Source: Trissonchulus latispiculum (lineage: Eukaryota > Nematoda > Enoplea > Enoplida > Ironidae). From it: a stretch of DNA of 64,000 bases. The stretch lies in assembly GCA_030248195.1 (NCBI GenBank), contig JASAND010026505.1, positions 1 to 64,000 of the forward strand, read 5' to 3'. The first letter of the stretch is position 1; every line of letters starts with the position of its first letter. Position numbers and translations under genes: made by a program. A model generated the notes under the pieces. That model did no database searches. It saw nothing but the letters and a program-made list of their open reading frames with translations, and was not told the origin of the DNA. Of this stretch, positions 1 through 10,606 are shown piece after piece.

Positions 1-122
1 TCTTCGTGCAGGCAATCGTCGCTGAGCATATGATTGGCAGGTCTATAGAAGGCCTGCCCTCTCCAAGAAGGACACCACCAACCGGGGAGCATCCCAAAGG
101 ACCTTGATTGAGGGGGACGCCC

Positions 123-3100
123 CTAGGATTTGCAAGCGACAGGTGGTAAGGCCGGGCAGCGAATTAGCAGATGGTCTAGGTCGTCGTCTTCCTCCTGACA
201 ACGTTCACAAGTAGGGGAATTGGTAGCACCTATTCGGAACCTGTACGCACGGAGCAAGGGGGAGTGCCCAGCCGCCCGCAGCTGGGATAAGGTGCACCTC
301 TGTCTTCTGGAAAGGCCGGTTTCCAGGTTTCGATGTGGGGGAATGCGGTTGTACAGTCTGTCCGCAGTGGGGTGGGAGAGGGATTCGCGCCATTTGCGCC
401 TGGAGTTTCTGATGATGAGTGCCTTGGCCGTAGACAGGTCAACTGCCACCTCCCGCTGGTCAGCGGAGGAAGCCCCTTTCGCCAGTCTATCCGCCTCTTC
501 ATTTCCTTCTATACCACGATGACCAGGAACCCACTGGAATACAGCTGGGATTCCGATGGTTCTTAACAACTGCCAAATTTCTTGCTCCAGACTACTCTCT
601 GCAGCTGCAGGACCTTGAGACAGGCGCTGAACAGCAGATAGCGAATCAGTGCAGAGAAGTAGAGATGGATTTGTGGGTAGAACATCCTGGTGTTCAGCCA
701 GCCATGCTAGGCTGGACTTGATGGCGACCAGTTCAGCTCTGTAGCTGGAACAGTATTTTCCAGCAGGCACTTGTATAGAGGCTGACAGGCCATATGAAAG
801 TTGGATCGTGGCTCCAGCGCCGCCATCGCGGCACGATTCAGCGACAGACCCATCGGACCAGATTTTGATGTTAGGGCTAGCATGGCTGTTGAGGGCAGCT
901 TCCGTTTTCGTTTGTGCCTGGTCGTCAGTGTCGAATTTGCCAAGTCCAGAGATGGAAGTGAAACACGAGATCTCGCATCCCTGTTCCCAGGGAGGATAGG
1001 GTGGAATTGCCGGGATTCGTTCAAGACTGACATCTTCCAGTCCAGTTTCCCGGTTCCATCGCGCCGCTTCTTCTCTCCAGGACTTCACAGATTTCAGCCT
1101 GAGTCGTGCATTTCCTCTAGCCGCCTGACTTCGCAGGTTTGTCTCAGGCAGGCACATGGACTTGGTATAGGCAATTTGCGACTTTTGGCGGATTATGGTA
1201 TCCAGAGGCAGCAGGTTGGCTTCCAGCTGGAGGCAGTCGATTGGGGTTGATTGGGTACAGCCTGTGATTTTTCTTGCCGCCATATTGTTGATTCTGTCCA
1301 GGATTTTGACGTTGGATGCAGCTACTGACGGGCCCCATGCGCCAATGCAATAGTCAGCAGCAGATCGGACGTAGGCCAAGTAGACAGTTCTCAATGATTC
1401 TTTGGTTTGGCCCCATGCCCGACCACCCAGGGCGGACAGGACCGACAGCTTTTTCTTCATGGAACTGGTCAGATTGGCTATATGCTGTTTGAACGTTAGG
1501 CGGCGGTCGAAGGTAATTCCCAGGAACTTTGGGTTGGACCGGAATGGGATCGGAGCCTGGTTGAAGCGAAGCAGGATTTCTTCCTTTGCCTGATGTGGAT
1601 CGGAGGTGAACAAGGTTGATTCACACTTCTCCACATTCACCTTCATTTTCGCTTCAGCTGTCCAAACCGCCAGCCGGTCCAGAGCTTCCTGGAGTTTAGC
1701 CTGTGCTGCCGGAATATGGGGGTCGCTGACCCACAGCGCTAGGTCGTCAGCGAAAAGGCTAGCATGGACTCCTTCGGGAAGGGCTTGTACCAGATCGTTG
1801 ATGTAGATCAGGAACAGGAGAGGGGATATGACGGCACCCTGGGGTACGCCGGCTCTGAGCCGCCTATACCTGCTGGTGGCACCATTGAATTTTACCCTGG
1901 CTATTCTGTCGGATAGAAACTCAAAGCACCATCGGGCATTGCAGATCGGAAGGTTCGAGTCCAGTATGCGTTGGATGATGCGGGGTCTCCAGACAGTATC
2001 GAATGCTCTGGCAAAGTCAATGAGCACCATGGCAGTCCGGAGGGGTGGCTTGTGGTGGAACCCGTCAGCCACAGACTGAGTTATTCGCATAACCTGGTCT
2101 TCAGTGCTATGGTGAGTTCTGAATCCTGCCTGAGCCTCGGATATGGATCCATTCTTTTCCAGTTCGTAATACATCCTGTTCTTGATTAGAGATTCCATAA
2201 TCTTGGCAATACAGGACGTTAGGCTGATTGGTCGGTAGGATTCTGGGTTCTTGGCGGCTTTTCCCTTTTTGGGTACTGGGACTATTGTAGCACGGCGCCA
2301 AGCAGCTGGGATACGTTTACTTCTCCAGGACAGGTTGATGATGGTAAGTAGGCACTTCTGGCCGTATTCGCTGAGATGGAGGATCATTTCGTTTCGTATT
2401 TCATCAGGGCCAGGAGAGCTTTTCTTCTTCAACCTGTTGAGCACCGCTTTTAATTCCGGAATCGTGAAGTCAGAGCAGCAGCCGGTGTGGTTGCATCCAC
2501 AGGGTGTGCGCAGTCGACCTTTCAGTCTGCGGATGAAGGCACGTTCTTTTTTGCCTTCCTTGACTCTGCTGACTGCGGCGTACATTTTGGAGAATGTTGA
2601 TGCTTTCGCTGCGTCAAAGACCAGGGTTTTTCCGCCGTATTGCATGACCTCTCCTGAAACCTGAGGTCGTCTTCCGTCCATGGCACTGATGGTATTCCAG
2701 AGCTTGGTCGGGTCTGTTGACGGGTTGAGGTTGCTGGCATATTCCTGCCACCATTGCTGCTTTCGTTCAGCAATGAGGTTGGCAGTTTCTCTAGAGGTAG
2801 CTATCCATTGATCCCGGTGCTCTTCAGATAGGTGGGCCTGGGCTCTGGCGGCCCGGCGCTCAGCCACTTTGGCGGCAATTTCTGGGGTCCACCATGGCTT
2901 GGGTTGCCTGACGGAGCATCCACGGGGGATTGATTCGACAGCAGCTCTGTGCAGAGCAGACTGGAATTTCTTGTACTCGGCGTGGACTGATCCTTCCGGG
3001 TCAATAGGGTCGGATACCAGCAGTGAGTCAACCTTGTCAGCAAAGGCCCGCCAATCAGCCTTTTTAATGTTCCAGGTCGATTTCTGAGGGGCAGTAGGGG

Positions 3101-4334
3101 TTCTATTGTGGCGGCTAAGGTTAATGTCGATGATAATAGGTAGATGGTCTGACCCCAGGTCGGGACCCGTTTGCCAGGACAGCTTCTGCAACAGGCTGGA
3201 GTGAGCAAGGGTGATGTCTGGGGATCCACTGCTTCCAGTTCTGTAGTCACATCTGGTGGCAGAACCGTCATTGGCTACGAACAGGTCCGTTGTTTGGATC
3301 CAGTCTTCCAAAATTTCTCCCATCTGGTTAGTGGGAAGATTGTTGTCCCACAGAGGCGAGTGGCCGTTAAGGTCACCACAGATTACAGAGTGGGTAGGGG
3401 TTGGGAGAAATGCCGGGTCGAAATTCAGAGTTCGATTGTCATCGGCGGCAGCTCGAACGGGTGGAATGTAGATGTTGGTTAGTTGCAGCTGCTGGCGCTG
3501 GTCATGACCGGGGTAGACAACGACGGACTGCAGTTCGGTGACATCATCGTTGGGATTCAGATACTGATCTTCAAGGACTGAGAATTTGATGCCCTGCCTA
3601 ACGGCGACAAGCAGTCCACCGCCACGAACGCCATCGGCGCCCATGCGGCCTCTTCGCCTAGCTCTTAGCCTTGTTTCGAACCCCTGGATTTTGCATTCTG
3701 CAGACTGAGACAGGTGGGATTCTTGCAGAAGTAGGAGGTCAGCCTGGGAATCAGCAAGAAGCTTCTGCAGTTCCGTTTTCTTGCGCGAGATCCCGCCTGC
3801 ATTCCACTGGATCAGACGGAGATGGTTGTTCGGTTTGGCGGGGTGAAAGGGCGGGGTAGTCTGACTGGGGGGAGGAAGTGGGGGTGGGATGGGGATAGGA
3901 TTTTGGCTGGCTGCAGTGCAGCACTGGGAACAGATCCAGTTAGGGCTATGAAGGGAGGACATCCATTTCACCTCTGGAATCGTGAGGTTAGCGCACCGAT
4001 AGTGGAACCAACGGTCGCATTTACCACACAGAACAGTCCAATACCACCCGACATTTTTGGTGCATCCGCCACAAGGATAGACCTGGGTTGGGCCTGGGTT
4101 CGGATGTATATCGCCGGCGATCAACAGAAGCAGAAGAATGAGAGCCCTACACGCCGGCGCGTAGAGCCCTCTTCCCGAAAACCCGACGGGACAGGAGGGG
4201 AGGGTCGCTTGCAACAGTTGGAGGAAAAGGGACGTCCCAGAGTGGCCCGAGGCTGATACTCCAGGAGGTGGCCTCCGTTGTTGGGGAGGCCTGGATTGGG
4301 GCAATTTTGGCATCCATGGGGACTTGAGGTCCAC
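123..4334 (-). CDS. LINE polyprotein: 2A-like leader, PHD-type finger, APE endonuclease, reverse transcriptase, RNase H
   Basis: A single 1403-residue frame. Residues 64-73 are strongly hydrophobic (ALILLLLLIA) and run into GDIHPNPGP at 74-82, a 2A-like ribosome-skipping motif. C88-C139 forms a PHD/RING-like zinc finger with a WFHYRC core. The endonuclease begins near residue 172 (LIQWNAGG; QESH; ICGDLNGHSPLWD; GSDHLPI). Reverse transcriptase covers about 600-950 with PESYRPISL, RTAMVLIDFARAFD, AGVPQGAVISP and the catalytic FADDLALW. RNase H follows near 1160 with IWSDGS, RAEL, CTDSLSA and HRGIEGNEEAD, so all four acidic residues are present. The end has a C..C.....H....C knuckle. Function is target-primed reverse transcription; the frame looks competent. 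The start at 4334 is the first Met; a Met at residue 8 is an alternative. Confidence 0.88.
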   Translation of the reverse strand: MDLKSPWMPKLPQSRPPQQRRPPPGVSASGHSGTSLFLQLLQATLPSCPVGFSGRGLYAPACRALILLLLLIAGDIHPNPGPTQVYPCGGCTKNVGWYWTVLCGKCDRWFHYRCANLTIPEVKWMSSLHSPNWICSQCCTAASQNPIPIPPPLPPPSQTTPPFHPAKPNNHLRLIQWNAGGISRKKTELQKLLADSQADLLLLQESHLSQSAECKIQGFETRLRARRRGRMGADGVRGGGLLVAVRQGIKFSVLEDQYLNPNDDVTELQSVVVYPGHDQRQQLQLTNIYIPPVRAAADDNRTLNFDPAFLPTPTHSVICGDLNGHSPLWDNNLPTNQMGEILEDWIQTTDLFVANDGSATRCDYRTGSSGSPDITLAHSSLLQKLSWQTGPDLGSDHLPIIIDINLSRHNRTPTAPQKSTWNIKKADWRAFADKVDSLLVSDPIDPEGSVHAEYKKFQSALHRAAVESIPRGCSVRQPKPWWTPEIAAKVAERRAARAQAHLSEEHRDQWIATSRETANLIAERKQQWWQEYASNLNPSTDPTKLWNTISAMDGRRPQVSGEVMQYGGKTLVFDAAKASTFSKMYAAVSRVKEGKKERAFIRRLKGRLRTPCGCNHTGCCSDFTIPELKAVLNRLKKKSSPGPDEIRNEMILHLSEYGQKCLLTIINLSWRSKRIPAAWRRATIVPVPKKGKAAKNPESYRPISLTSCIAKIMESLIKNRMYYELEKNGSISEAQAGFRTHHSTEDQVMRITQSVADGFHHKPPLRTAMVLIDFARAFDTVWRPRIIQRILDSNLPICNARWCFEFLSDRIARVKFNGATSRYRRLRAGVPQGAVISPLLFLIYINDLVQALPEGVHASLFADDLALWVSDPHIPAAQAKLQEALDRLAVWTAEAKMKVNVEKCESTLFTSDPHQAKEEILLRFNQAPIPFRSNPKFLGITFDRRLTFKQHIANLTSSMKKKLSVLSALGGRAWGQTKESLRTVYLAYVRSAADYCIGAWGPSVAASNVKILDRINNMAARKITGCTQSTPIDCLQLEANLLPLDTIIRQKSQIAYTKSMCLPETNLRSQAARGNARLRLKSVKSWREEAARWNRETGLEDVSLERIPAIPPYPPWEQGCEISCFTSISGLGKFDTDDQAQTKTEAALNSHASPNIKIWSDGSVAESCRDGGAGATIQLSYGLSASIQVPAGKYCSSYRAELVAIKSSLAWLAEHQDVLPTNPSLLLCTDSLSAVQRLSQGPAAAESSLEQEIWQLLRTIGIPAVFQWVPGHRGIEGNEEADRLAKGASSADQREVAVDLSTAKALIIRNSRRKWRESLSHPTADRLYNRIPPHRNLETGLSRRQRCTLSQLRAAGHSPLLRAYRFRIGATNSPTCERCQEEDDDLDHLLIRCPALPPVACKS
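4089..4115 (-). other. 2A-like ribosome-skipping motif in the LINE N-terminus
   Basis: Codons 74-82 of the LINE frame spell GDIHPNPGP. The NPG|P end is the hallmark of 2A peptides, where the ribosome releases the upstream peptide between G and P and continues. It is preceded directly by a leucine-rich hydrophobic segment resembling a signal peptide core. 2A-like sequences are known near the N-terminus of APE-type LINEs in several marine invertebrates; activity of this one is an inference. Confidence 0.75.
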
Positions 4335-4395
4335 CGGGATATCTCCACCACCACGGAAAGGCTGCCATCGTTGGTGGAGGGAGACTTACGTTCCT

Positions 4396-4826
4396 GACGC
4401 AGTCAATGCCAGGAGCCGAATTCGGTTTTAGTCGTTGGAGAGCCAGTTCGAGCTCCCCATTGGTGAAAGGGCTGCAGGCATTTGGGGAATTTGGATCATG
4501 GTTGCACCCGGCATTCAGTTCAGATTTGATTTCCACTATATGGCGCCGATCCGCCTTGGTTGTGGTCATCGCGGCGGTAGAGGCATACTCTCGGATGAAA
4601 GCATCGGACTTCTGTTGGGGGGTCGCCAAAAGTCTTCCATTTTGATGAAGGCATGCACCGGCTGGCGCGGAGCGAGATTTTCCAGACAGGCCTTTCACTG
4701 TTCTCCAGACCGTGGACGGGTCGGTTCTAGCGTTGAGGTTCGAGGCAAAGCTGATCCAGTGGTTTCTCTTTGCATTGGCAATGACATGCCGGGCGTCTCG
4801 GCAGGCGGTCCTCCATTTCTCTAATT
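4396..4826 (-). pseudogene. Fragment of a second, older LINE (region before and start of RT)
   Basis: The minus strand reads, from about 4826 down, KWRTACRDARHVIANAKRNH, then a DPSTVWRTVKGL segment, then SPFTNGELELALQRLKPNSAPGIDC, which is the typical sequence around RT motif 0/1 of APE-type LINEs (the intact neighbour has a similar FTIPELKAVLNRLKKKSSPGPDE). The frame is open but begins abruptly near 4826 and is cut at 4395 by the 5' end of the intact LINE. The rest of this older copy should lie to the left of the window. Confidence 0.7.
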
Positions 4827-4829
4827 TTC

Positions 4830-5294
4830 TGTGTTACGTGTTCTTGTTACTGTGTTCTTGTGTAACGTCCGTGGGGGACACGTCCGTGTAACGCAGAAGA
4901 ACCCACGCGGGGGGTCAGGGGGGGCGGAGTCCCCCAGACGCTGAGGAAATTTTGTAAATTGTAATAAAATTCGCAATGGAAAAGTCTAAAAAGATTATAT
5001 AATCCATTCAATGCCGAAACTAGAATTGGACAAATTCTAATTTCTGAAAAAACTTAGCCTACTGAAACCATTTCTTTATTGCTGTAGGGGAATTTTCCAT
5101 AATATGGACAGAAAACACCCATTCTGAGCCCCCCCCCCAGAAGTTGAGAAATTTTTTAAAATTATCGGCAAAAACGCATTGAACAGTTGCATTCTTTTAG
5201 CTTTCGTTTTGAATATATATACCTATTGTGCTAGACAGCAACAATTTTTGTGGCTTAGACTGCTTTTTATGATTAAAGATATATATATACAAGA
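4830..5294. other. AT-rich spacer with decayed MITE pieces
   Basis: No coding signal. Two short GC-rich hairpin segments (near 4905-4940 and 5128-5145) resemble the GGGGTCTGGGGGGCGGAGCC core found in the MITE at 5295-5683 and again at 5863-5893 and 11,197-11,226. They are followed by the same gaagttgaagaaatttt-like tail, so they are probably older fragments of one repeat family. Confidence 0.5.
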
Positions 5295-5683
5295 CACTGG
5301 CGGATCCAGGATGTCGTGAGGAGGGCGGTAAAATGTTTCCAGCGGGGGGTCTGGGGGGCGGAGCCCCCCAGAAGTTGAAGAAATTTTTGTTTTTGCAATA
5401 AAATCGGTCTTCGGATCTTTAATTCTTTTCATAAACTCTTAAAAAAATTCTTAAAAATTCTGGACATTTTTAGGCAAAAGTGGTTATTTTCTCCGAAAAC
5501 TCGGATGCATTTCAAGCTTTTTCTTCATAAATGCAATAAATATGTGGTTAAAATGTAGGAAATTCGCGCCGAAGGCGAGAAATTTTGTTTTTTGCCCTTT
5601 TTCCTCTTTCTCTCCTTAATTTTTCCTGCCTTCGAATCGCGACGGAGGGGGGGGGCCCCCCGCCATCCCTGGATCTGCCCCTG
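5295..5683. mobile_element. hAT-like MITE with 16-bp inverted ends
   Basis: The left end CACTGGCGGATCCAGG and the right end, read on the other strand, CAGGGGCAGATCCAGG form imperfect inverted ends. The flanking octamers ATACAAGA (5287-5294) and GTTCAAGA (5684-5691) agree at six of eight positions, which fits a decayed 8-bp target duplication. The interior has a GC-rich hairpin at 5341-5375 and no open frame. An 8-bp duplication suggests the hAT superfamily. Confidence 0.6.
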
Positions 5684-6175
5684 GTTCAAGAAACGATATT
5701 GAATCGTATGTACTAGCTATATTACTATACTATCTTACAAATATTTGCACGCTGTACGTGAATAAATTATACGCAACCGGATAAGCAGATGTATCTGCAG
5801 AAACAACCTATAATCATGTCGTATATAATGCAGAAAACCATGGTAAATGATTGGAAAGCGGCGGGGGTCTGGGGGCGGCAGCCCCCAGCTAAAAGCTAGA
5901 GCTATTTTAAATATGAAGGGCTTGAAAACTATTTTTTCAGAGCACTTTTTGCAAAAATTTTCGAAAATGTGGCTGTGTATTTTGCTGTGTAAATTAGTTT
6001 TTCACTGTGTAAATTTATTTATTTTGTGTAAATACACAGTATTTTACACAAAAAGAAAACCCTGGTTGCAACAATGCAGTAGAGTGCTGCTGAAGTATCA
6101 GTGTCATCATTCTGCCAAATGAGAGCCAAGTAGGAAACTGGAACGTTTCAAGCTTCTGTAGTCTGTTGCTTCGAT

Positions 6176-6224
<49 letters not shown>

Positions 6225-6308
6225 ACTGTCGGAATTGTCAAAGCTTCTTTTATGAAACTTTTAACATGTTTACTTAAGTTTCACTGATAGCCTTGAAAAT
6301 GAAATAGG
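5684..6308. other. Non-coding stretch with a MITE-core fragment and a (TA)n tract
   Basis: Contains a degenerate copy of the GC-rich MITE core (5860-5895) and a pure TA dinucleotide tract at about 6179-6222. No gene is supported. Confidence 0.5.
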
Positions 6309-8197
6309 ACAAGGATAAAAATGCTCCGATGGAGCATGAAAAATGCAATATGGGTGACATTGGGTTTCAAGCGGAAATAGGACTAGGTTTTAAAACGTTC
6401 ATATGGGAGGGGCAGGTTGTAAATGCCAGGAGGACTAGGTTAAAAGCGCAATAATATGGACCAGCTTCGCTGAACAACCCATATTCACGGTTACTCATGT
6501 TCCACTCCACACTTGCATATAAGCTACTTATTTCAGCTTTCCAGCTGATTTTGAAATGTTAAGCTTATTTAATATTTCAAATATATACACAAACGACGCC
6601 GTTTATAGTTAAAGCGTTGTATTCTGCACTGTCCGTGCAGAATCTGTTATGTTATGTTCAGTCTATGTTCTGTTGTATTAAGTTGTGCGAATACAGTTTT
6701 GACTCTACTTTATTATTGAGCACAACTACATAATATAATAGTAATAGCTGCAAAGTCGTGCTGACAAATTGTTAGACTTTTATTGAAGGATTGCCACAGG
6801 CATCCTGGTGAGGGGTCAATGCGTTTCGGCGCATTGATCTGGCGGCGAGCTTCCGCCACCAGGAGGGTCTTGCTTATGCGAATGCAAGGACGCCATATTG
6901 ATATCGGGCAATATGGTATCCGGCCAATGAAGACAAACTGAGGCTGGGCCCTGACAGCGGCTCCTTACGCCTGTAGCCAGGGGTCTCAATGAGGTCTCTG
7001 GCTACTTACGGTGTAGGCCCAACTACGTACTGAAGCCCACCAGTACATAGTGTTATCCCGGTAAGACAGGCTTCGGTGATTGTGGTCCCTGATAATCACT
7101 GAACCTCTCTTACGTTCCCGATCCCCAACTCTCCCACTCACGCTGGGCCAAAATTATCTAATGGGAGGAGGGGAACCAAAGTTCCGTGCCAGAGGCACGA
7201 ATCAATCAAAATATGGGAGGGCCCTGTCCCCCAGCGCTATTGGGCTCTTATACTCATTGGACAAACGATCCCAGCTCTTGGGGGGATTCTCGTAGGCTTG
7301 TAGGAAAATTTTGAGCTTTCAGCTCGAATTGTGGGCTTTACTCGTGGGGGTGTGATTATGGTTCCACTCTACAAAATTCAAAATTCTCCCGTCCCCGCTG
7401 TGCATATTACAGATATATAGGAGCAGATAGGGCATATCACTGCTGACGAAGACGGACAGACCGGAAAAGAACCAGTGGAGAACTAGTTGATAGTCTGATA
7501 ACACGCCTTTTCTCTGGTAAAAAGGCACCGGACAGACCTTGGGTTACCCAGCATATATGCTTACACGACCACAGGAGACAAGGAAACAGGTAAAACCCGA
7601 CCAGTCAGCAGGGACAGGATGCCAGACCCTGCTGATAACAACATCACTTGCTTCAGGTATGCCAACCCGCTATCTGGTGACACCTTCGAGGATTAGTAAG
7701 GACGGTCGGAGGTCGACCAGGACAGGTCAGTACCGCCTCAGTGAGGTGACCATACCGGTACACCTCACTAGGTGCCAATGTTCAGCCTTCTGTGCTGACT
7801 TCAATGGTTTGTCCAGCTTGCCGGCACATAAAAGTGTGGGGGTGACTCTCTGGTATAAAGCTTCCTACATCCAATGTGGATAACCCCGACGCAGTCGGAG
7901 TTATTCACCTTGGTTGTCTCTATGGAGAGGCCTCGCGACAGCTCACCAGCTAGCGGGCGGGAAGTGAATTCTACCTACCTACCTACCTGCCACAGGCATT
8001 TTTGTCTGGGCAGTTTCCGCGAATATGGGTTGTTTAGCGAAGCTGGTCCATATTATTGCGCTTTTAACCTAGTCCTCCTGGCATTTACAACCTGCCCTCC
8101 CACGTGAACGGTTTAAAACCTAGTCCTATTTCCGCTTGAAACCCAATGTCACCCATATTGCATTTTTCATGCTCCATCGGAGCATTTTTATCCTTGT
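6309..8197. mobile_element. 1.9 kb non-autonomous transposon with about 185-bp terminal inverted repeats
   Basis: The segment from 6309 (ACAAGGATAAAAATGCTCCG...) to about 6495 is repeated in inverse orientation ending at 8197, with only a few mismatches; both arms carry the hairpin ATGCTCC-GAT-GGAGCAT and end near AACAACCCATATTC. The interior has no transposase-like frame. A clear target duplication was not found, so the superfamily is unassigned. The interior 6640-6790 is rich in TGTTATGT/TATTA sequence and might be a nested piece of another element. Confidence 0.75.
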
Positions 8198-8928
8198 GTA
8201 TGTATGTAATCTCAGTCATCAAATTTGTAACATATAACCGAGATGTGCTGAGGGGGGCTTCTGGCTTTTCTCATAAATTTAGACTGGAATTTGTGTGCAT
8301 GCTACATCCAAAATCCACAATATAGATATCAATCGAACGACAAGAAGGACCAGTTCTTCTTAGATCTAAGTCCTGAAAACTCACTCACTTTTCGGTATTC
8401 CCGGACTCTAGAATCGTCAGAACCTCCAGCAATCCCTTAAAACTAGACACTAGAGGATCAAATCTCATGAAACATTTCAGAACCACAAGAACCCCCATCA
8501 AAAATTTGAAACTAAGTAATAAATATGTAGTTACTGATCAAATCAACTAAGAACCCCCAGAGCCAGAACCCCAAGAACCCCCATGAAAATAAAAGTTCCA
8601 AGAAGAACAAGTGATAGATCAAAACGCACCAAACAGTGACTTTTATCTTGACATGGGCCACTCATTTTGCGCTTCTACCCAGTTTTTCTTCAGGGCTTTT
8701 AGCTTCAGGGCTCTCCGGCTACGAATCTGACTTTTACTCTGAGCAAATCGTTCAAAATCGATGGGACTGAAGTGTTCTTTTAACTTTACATTTGATGCAA
8801 TTTTTGCTATTTCGACTAATGTTGTCGCCCGGCCGGTTTTTTGACCCCGAGAGCCCCAATTTCTTTTACCAAGGGAGAATTCCTAGAAAATCAACCCTCA
8901 TCAACCGTTTAGTTTTTTTATGTTTTAG
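8198..8928. other. Intergenic or intronic spacer, no gene seen
   Basis: AT-rich with a few short imperfect repeats of CCAAGAACCCCCA (around 8490-8590). Upstream exons of HMCES would be expected on this side, but no segment encoding the catalytic N-terminus (CGRTA-like start, conserved GFYEW-like motif) was found here. Confidence 0.4.
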
Positions 8929-9996
8929 GCTATCCTACCGGACCATCTTTCTGTCATGACATGGCTAAACCCCAAGACCTCGGTTGATGAAGTAAGCAAT
9001 ATATTATACTGTATCAACTGGAGGTTTATTTAACTGTTGATATTTTGTAGTTGCTGCAGCAAACATTCTTGTGTTGAAAAGCATCAAATCACGAATGAAT
9101 CATAAAATTATATACTGTCAATATCAATAATCGGATTGTTATGCAAAAACAACATTCGCATTGATTTTACATGTGCTTTAGGCCTTATCCCTTCTGGAAC
9201 CCTATAATGGACTCTCCTATCACCCTGTCTCAACTGTTGTGAACAACGTTCGCCATGAAGGCTACGAATGCATCGTTCCTGCTCCCCTGTAAGTCTGTGG
9301 CTTTAACTGTATTATTGTAAATACGTTTTTGCCGTTGTTTACAGAATTGTTCGAGTTTGACTACTACTAATAAATGACCTTCCCCCCACAAATTCTTCCC
9401 AATCGCTCCCTCTTTCCCCAAACGAGAGGGGCCCCGTCTGGTACCAAATTTTGTCCTGAAAAATTCGCTCACAAGGCCACATTTAAAAAATTTGCGGGGT
9501 CGCCGTAGATTTTTTACAAATTTTTTGCCTTTCTTTCTGACCACTAAATCTGCCTACTTGTGTGATACAAGTTCACTTTTACAGGGTGTGCTAGAAAATT
9601 AGCGCTATTTTTAGCTTAGTTTTAGAAACCCCCATACCCCTCCCAAGAAATCCCCCGGGATGTTATAGTAGGTATTCGAACCACTAATAATGGGATTAGG
9701 AGTAGGACATTGTTATTGTTTCATCTGCCATGTTATGGGTTTTAAGTTTATTTTGTATGTACTGTTTTAGTTCTCCTGCCAAAATCACACCTAAAAAGCA
9801 GCAGAAACCAGATCCTCAAGCCGGTGCCATACTGAAGTACTTTAAGCCTACTCCTTCGCCGAAGACTAGCAGCGCTGAGAAGGTTAAGCGTGAGACGGGA
9901 GAAAGTGAGGATGAAGATTTAGAGGAAGCTGGACCCTCCAGATCCCGATCCAGATCACCGCATCGCGGGAAACGAAATCTCTTTGATCAGCAGTAA
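8929..9996 (+). CDS. HMCES: HMCES (SRAP-domain abasic-site DNA-protein crosslink protein), last three exons
   Basis: Three exons join in phase: 8929-8991, 9182-9288 and 9771-9996, ending at TAA 9994-9996. Each has AG before and GT after. Exon one encodes an ILPDHLSVMTWLNPKTSVDE segment; exon two contains LLEPYNGLSYHPVSTVVNN and ECIVPAP. This matches the conserved C-terminal part of the SRAP fold of HMCES (W-L near the start, then HPVS.VVNN.R, then EC..P). The protein shields abasic sites in single-stranded DNA by a thiazolidine crosslink from its Cys2. The last exon is a basic, Ser/Pro-rich tail with AGAILKYF, resembling a PCNA-binding box but lacking the usual first glutamine, and an RSRSRS stretch. 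The N-terminal exons with Cys2 are not in the visible sequence and may lie left of the LINEs or be lost. Confidence 0.75.
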
Positions 9997-10606
9997 CTAT
10001 TGGTTATCTCATCAGTGTACGATATTGTTTGTTGTTGCTCACTCTTAGCCGTTGTAAACTCTGTCTGCTGTGTTTAGAAACGTTTAGAAACAGTTGTTTT
10101 TTACAGAGTCTGCCGTTTTTGTACTGCCCTTTTTGGCGATGGTACAGGCACTTTGAAAATATACTTGAAAAGAATGAAAACACAAGTTTTTCTGAAGTAT
10201 ATAATTGTTCTTATCGATAGGACGTACATGTAAGGTATGTAAGGAACTCTTAATTATCGAATATATCGATTATTTTACTTTACGCTTGATAACGAAATCG
10301 ACGAAATTTACCCTAATTTGTGGTGTTTTTGTCTCATTTTACTTTGGTGTTTGAATTGATTCCTGATTAAGGTACGTAGTGGCGTACACTCCCTCCACTC
10401 ATGTATTATTCGTTCATATTCGTAATGAACTTGTCTATACTAAGTAATGATTTTCTCTATTTGGAGCATTGAATCTTTTATCACTTGTTTTAATGTTTTT
10501 TACTTGAACTGAGTTAGCTGTTTTCTTCTCTAGTTCTGTTAGTATGTGCATTCTGCCTACGCTCATTCATTCCGGGTTTTGCGTCTAGTTTTCTGCGTTG
10601 TTTAGT
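9997..10606. other. Probable 3' untranslated region and spacer downstream of HMCES
   Basis: AT-rich, no long open frame with family resemblance. It extends from the HMCES stop to the target duplication of the next transposable element. Confidence 0.4.

Larger units (their letters stand above)
1..4395 (-). mobile_element. Full-length-looking APE-type non-LTR retrotransposon (LINE) with 2A-like peptide
   Basis: On the minus strand this region is one LINE: a short 5' untranslated part (about 4335-4395), a 1403-codon open frame (123-4334), and a 3' region that runs off the left edge, so poly-A and target-site duplication cannot be seen. The 5' limit is placed where the coding frame of an older LINE, read from the right, stops making sense after its motif SAPGIDCVRN. 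The order zinc finger, APE endonuclease, RT, RNase H, terminal CCHC knuckle fits the I-like group of LINEs; the clade is an inference. The frame has no stops or frameshifts, so the copy looks young. Confidence 0.85.

Noticed and set aside
801..1250. Plus-strand frames of 60-150 residues across 200-4,800
   Set aside because: Shadows of the minus-strand LINE coding frame.
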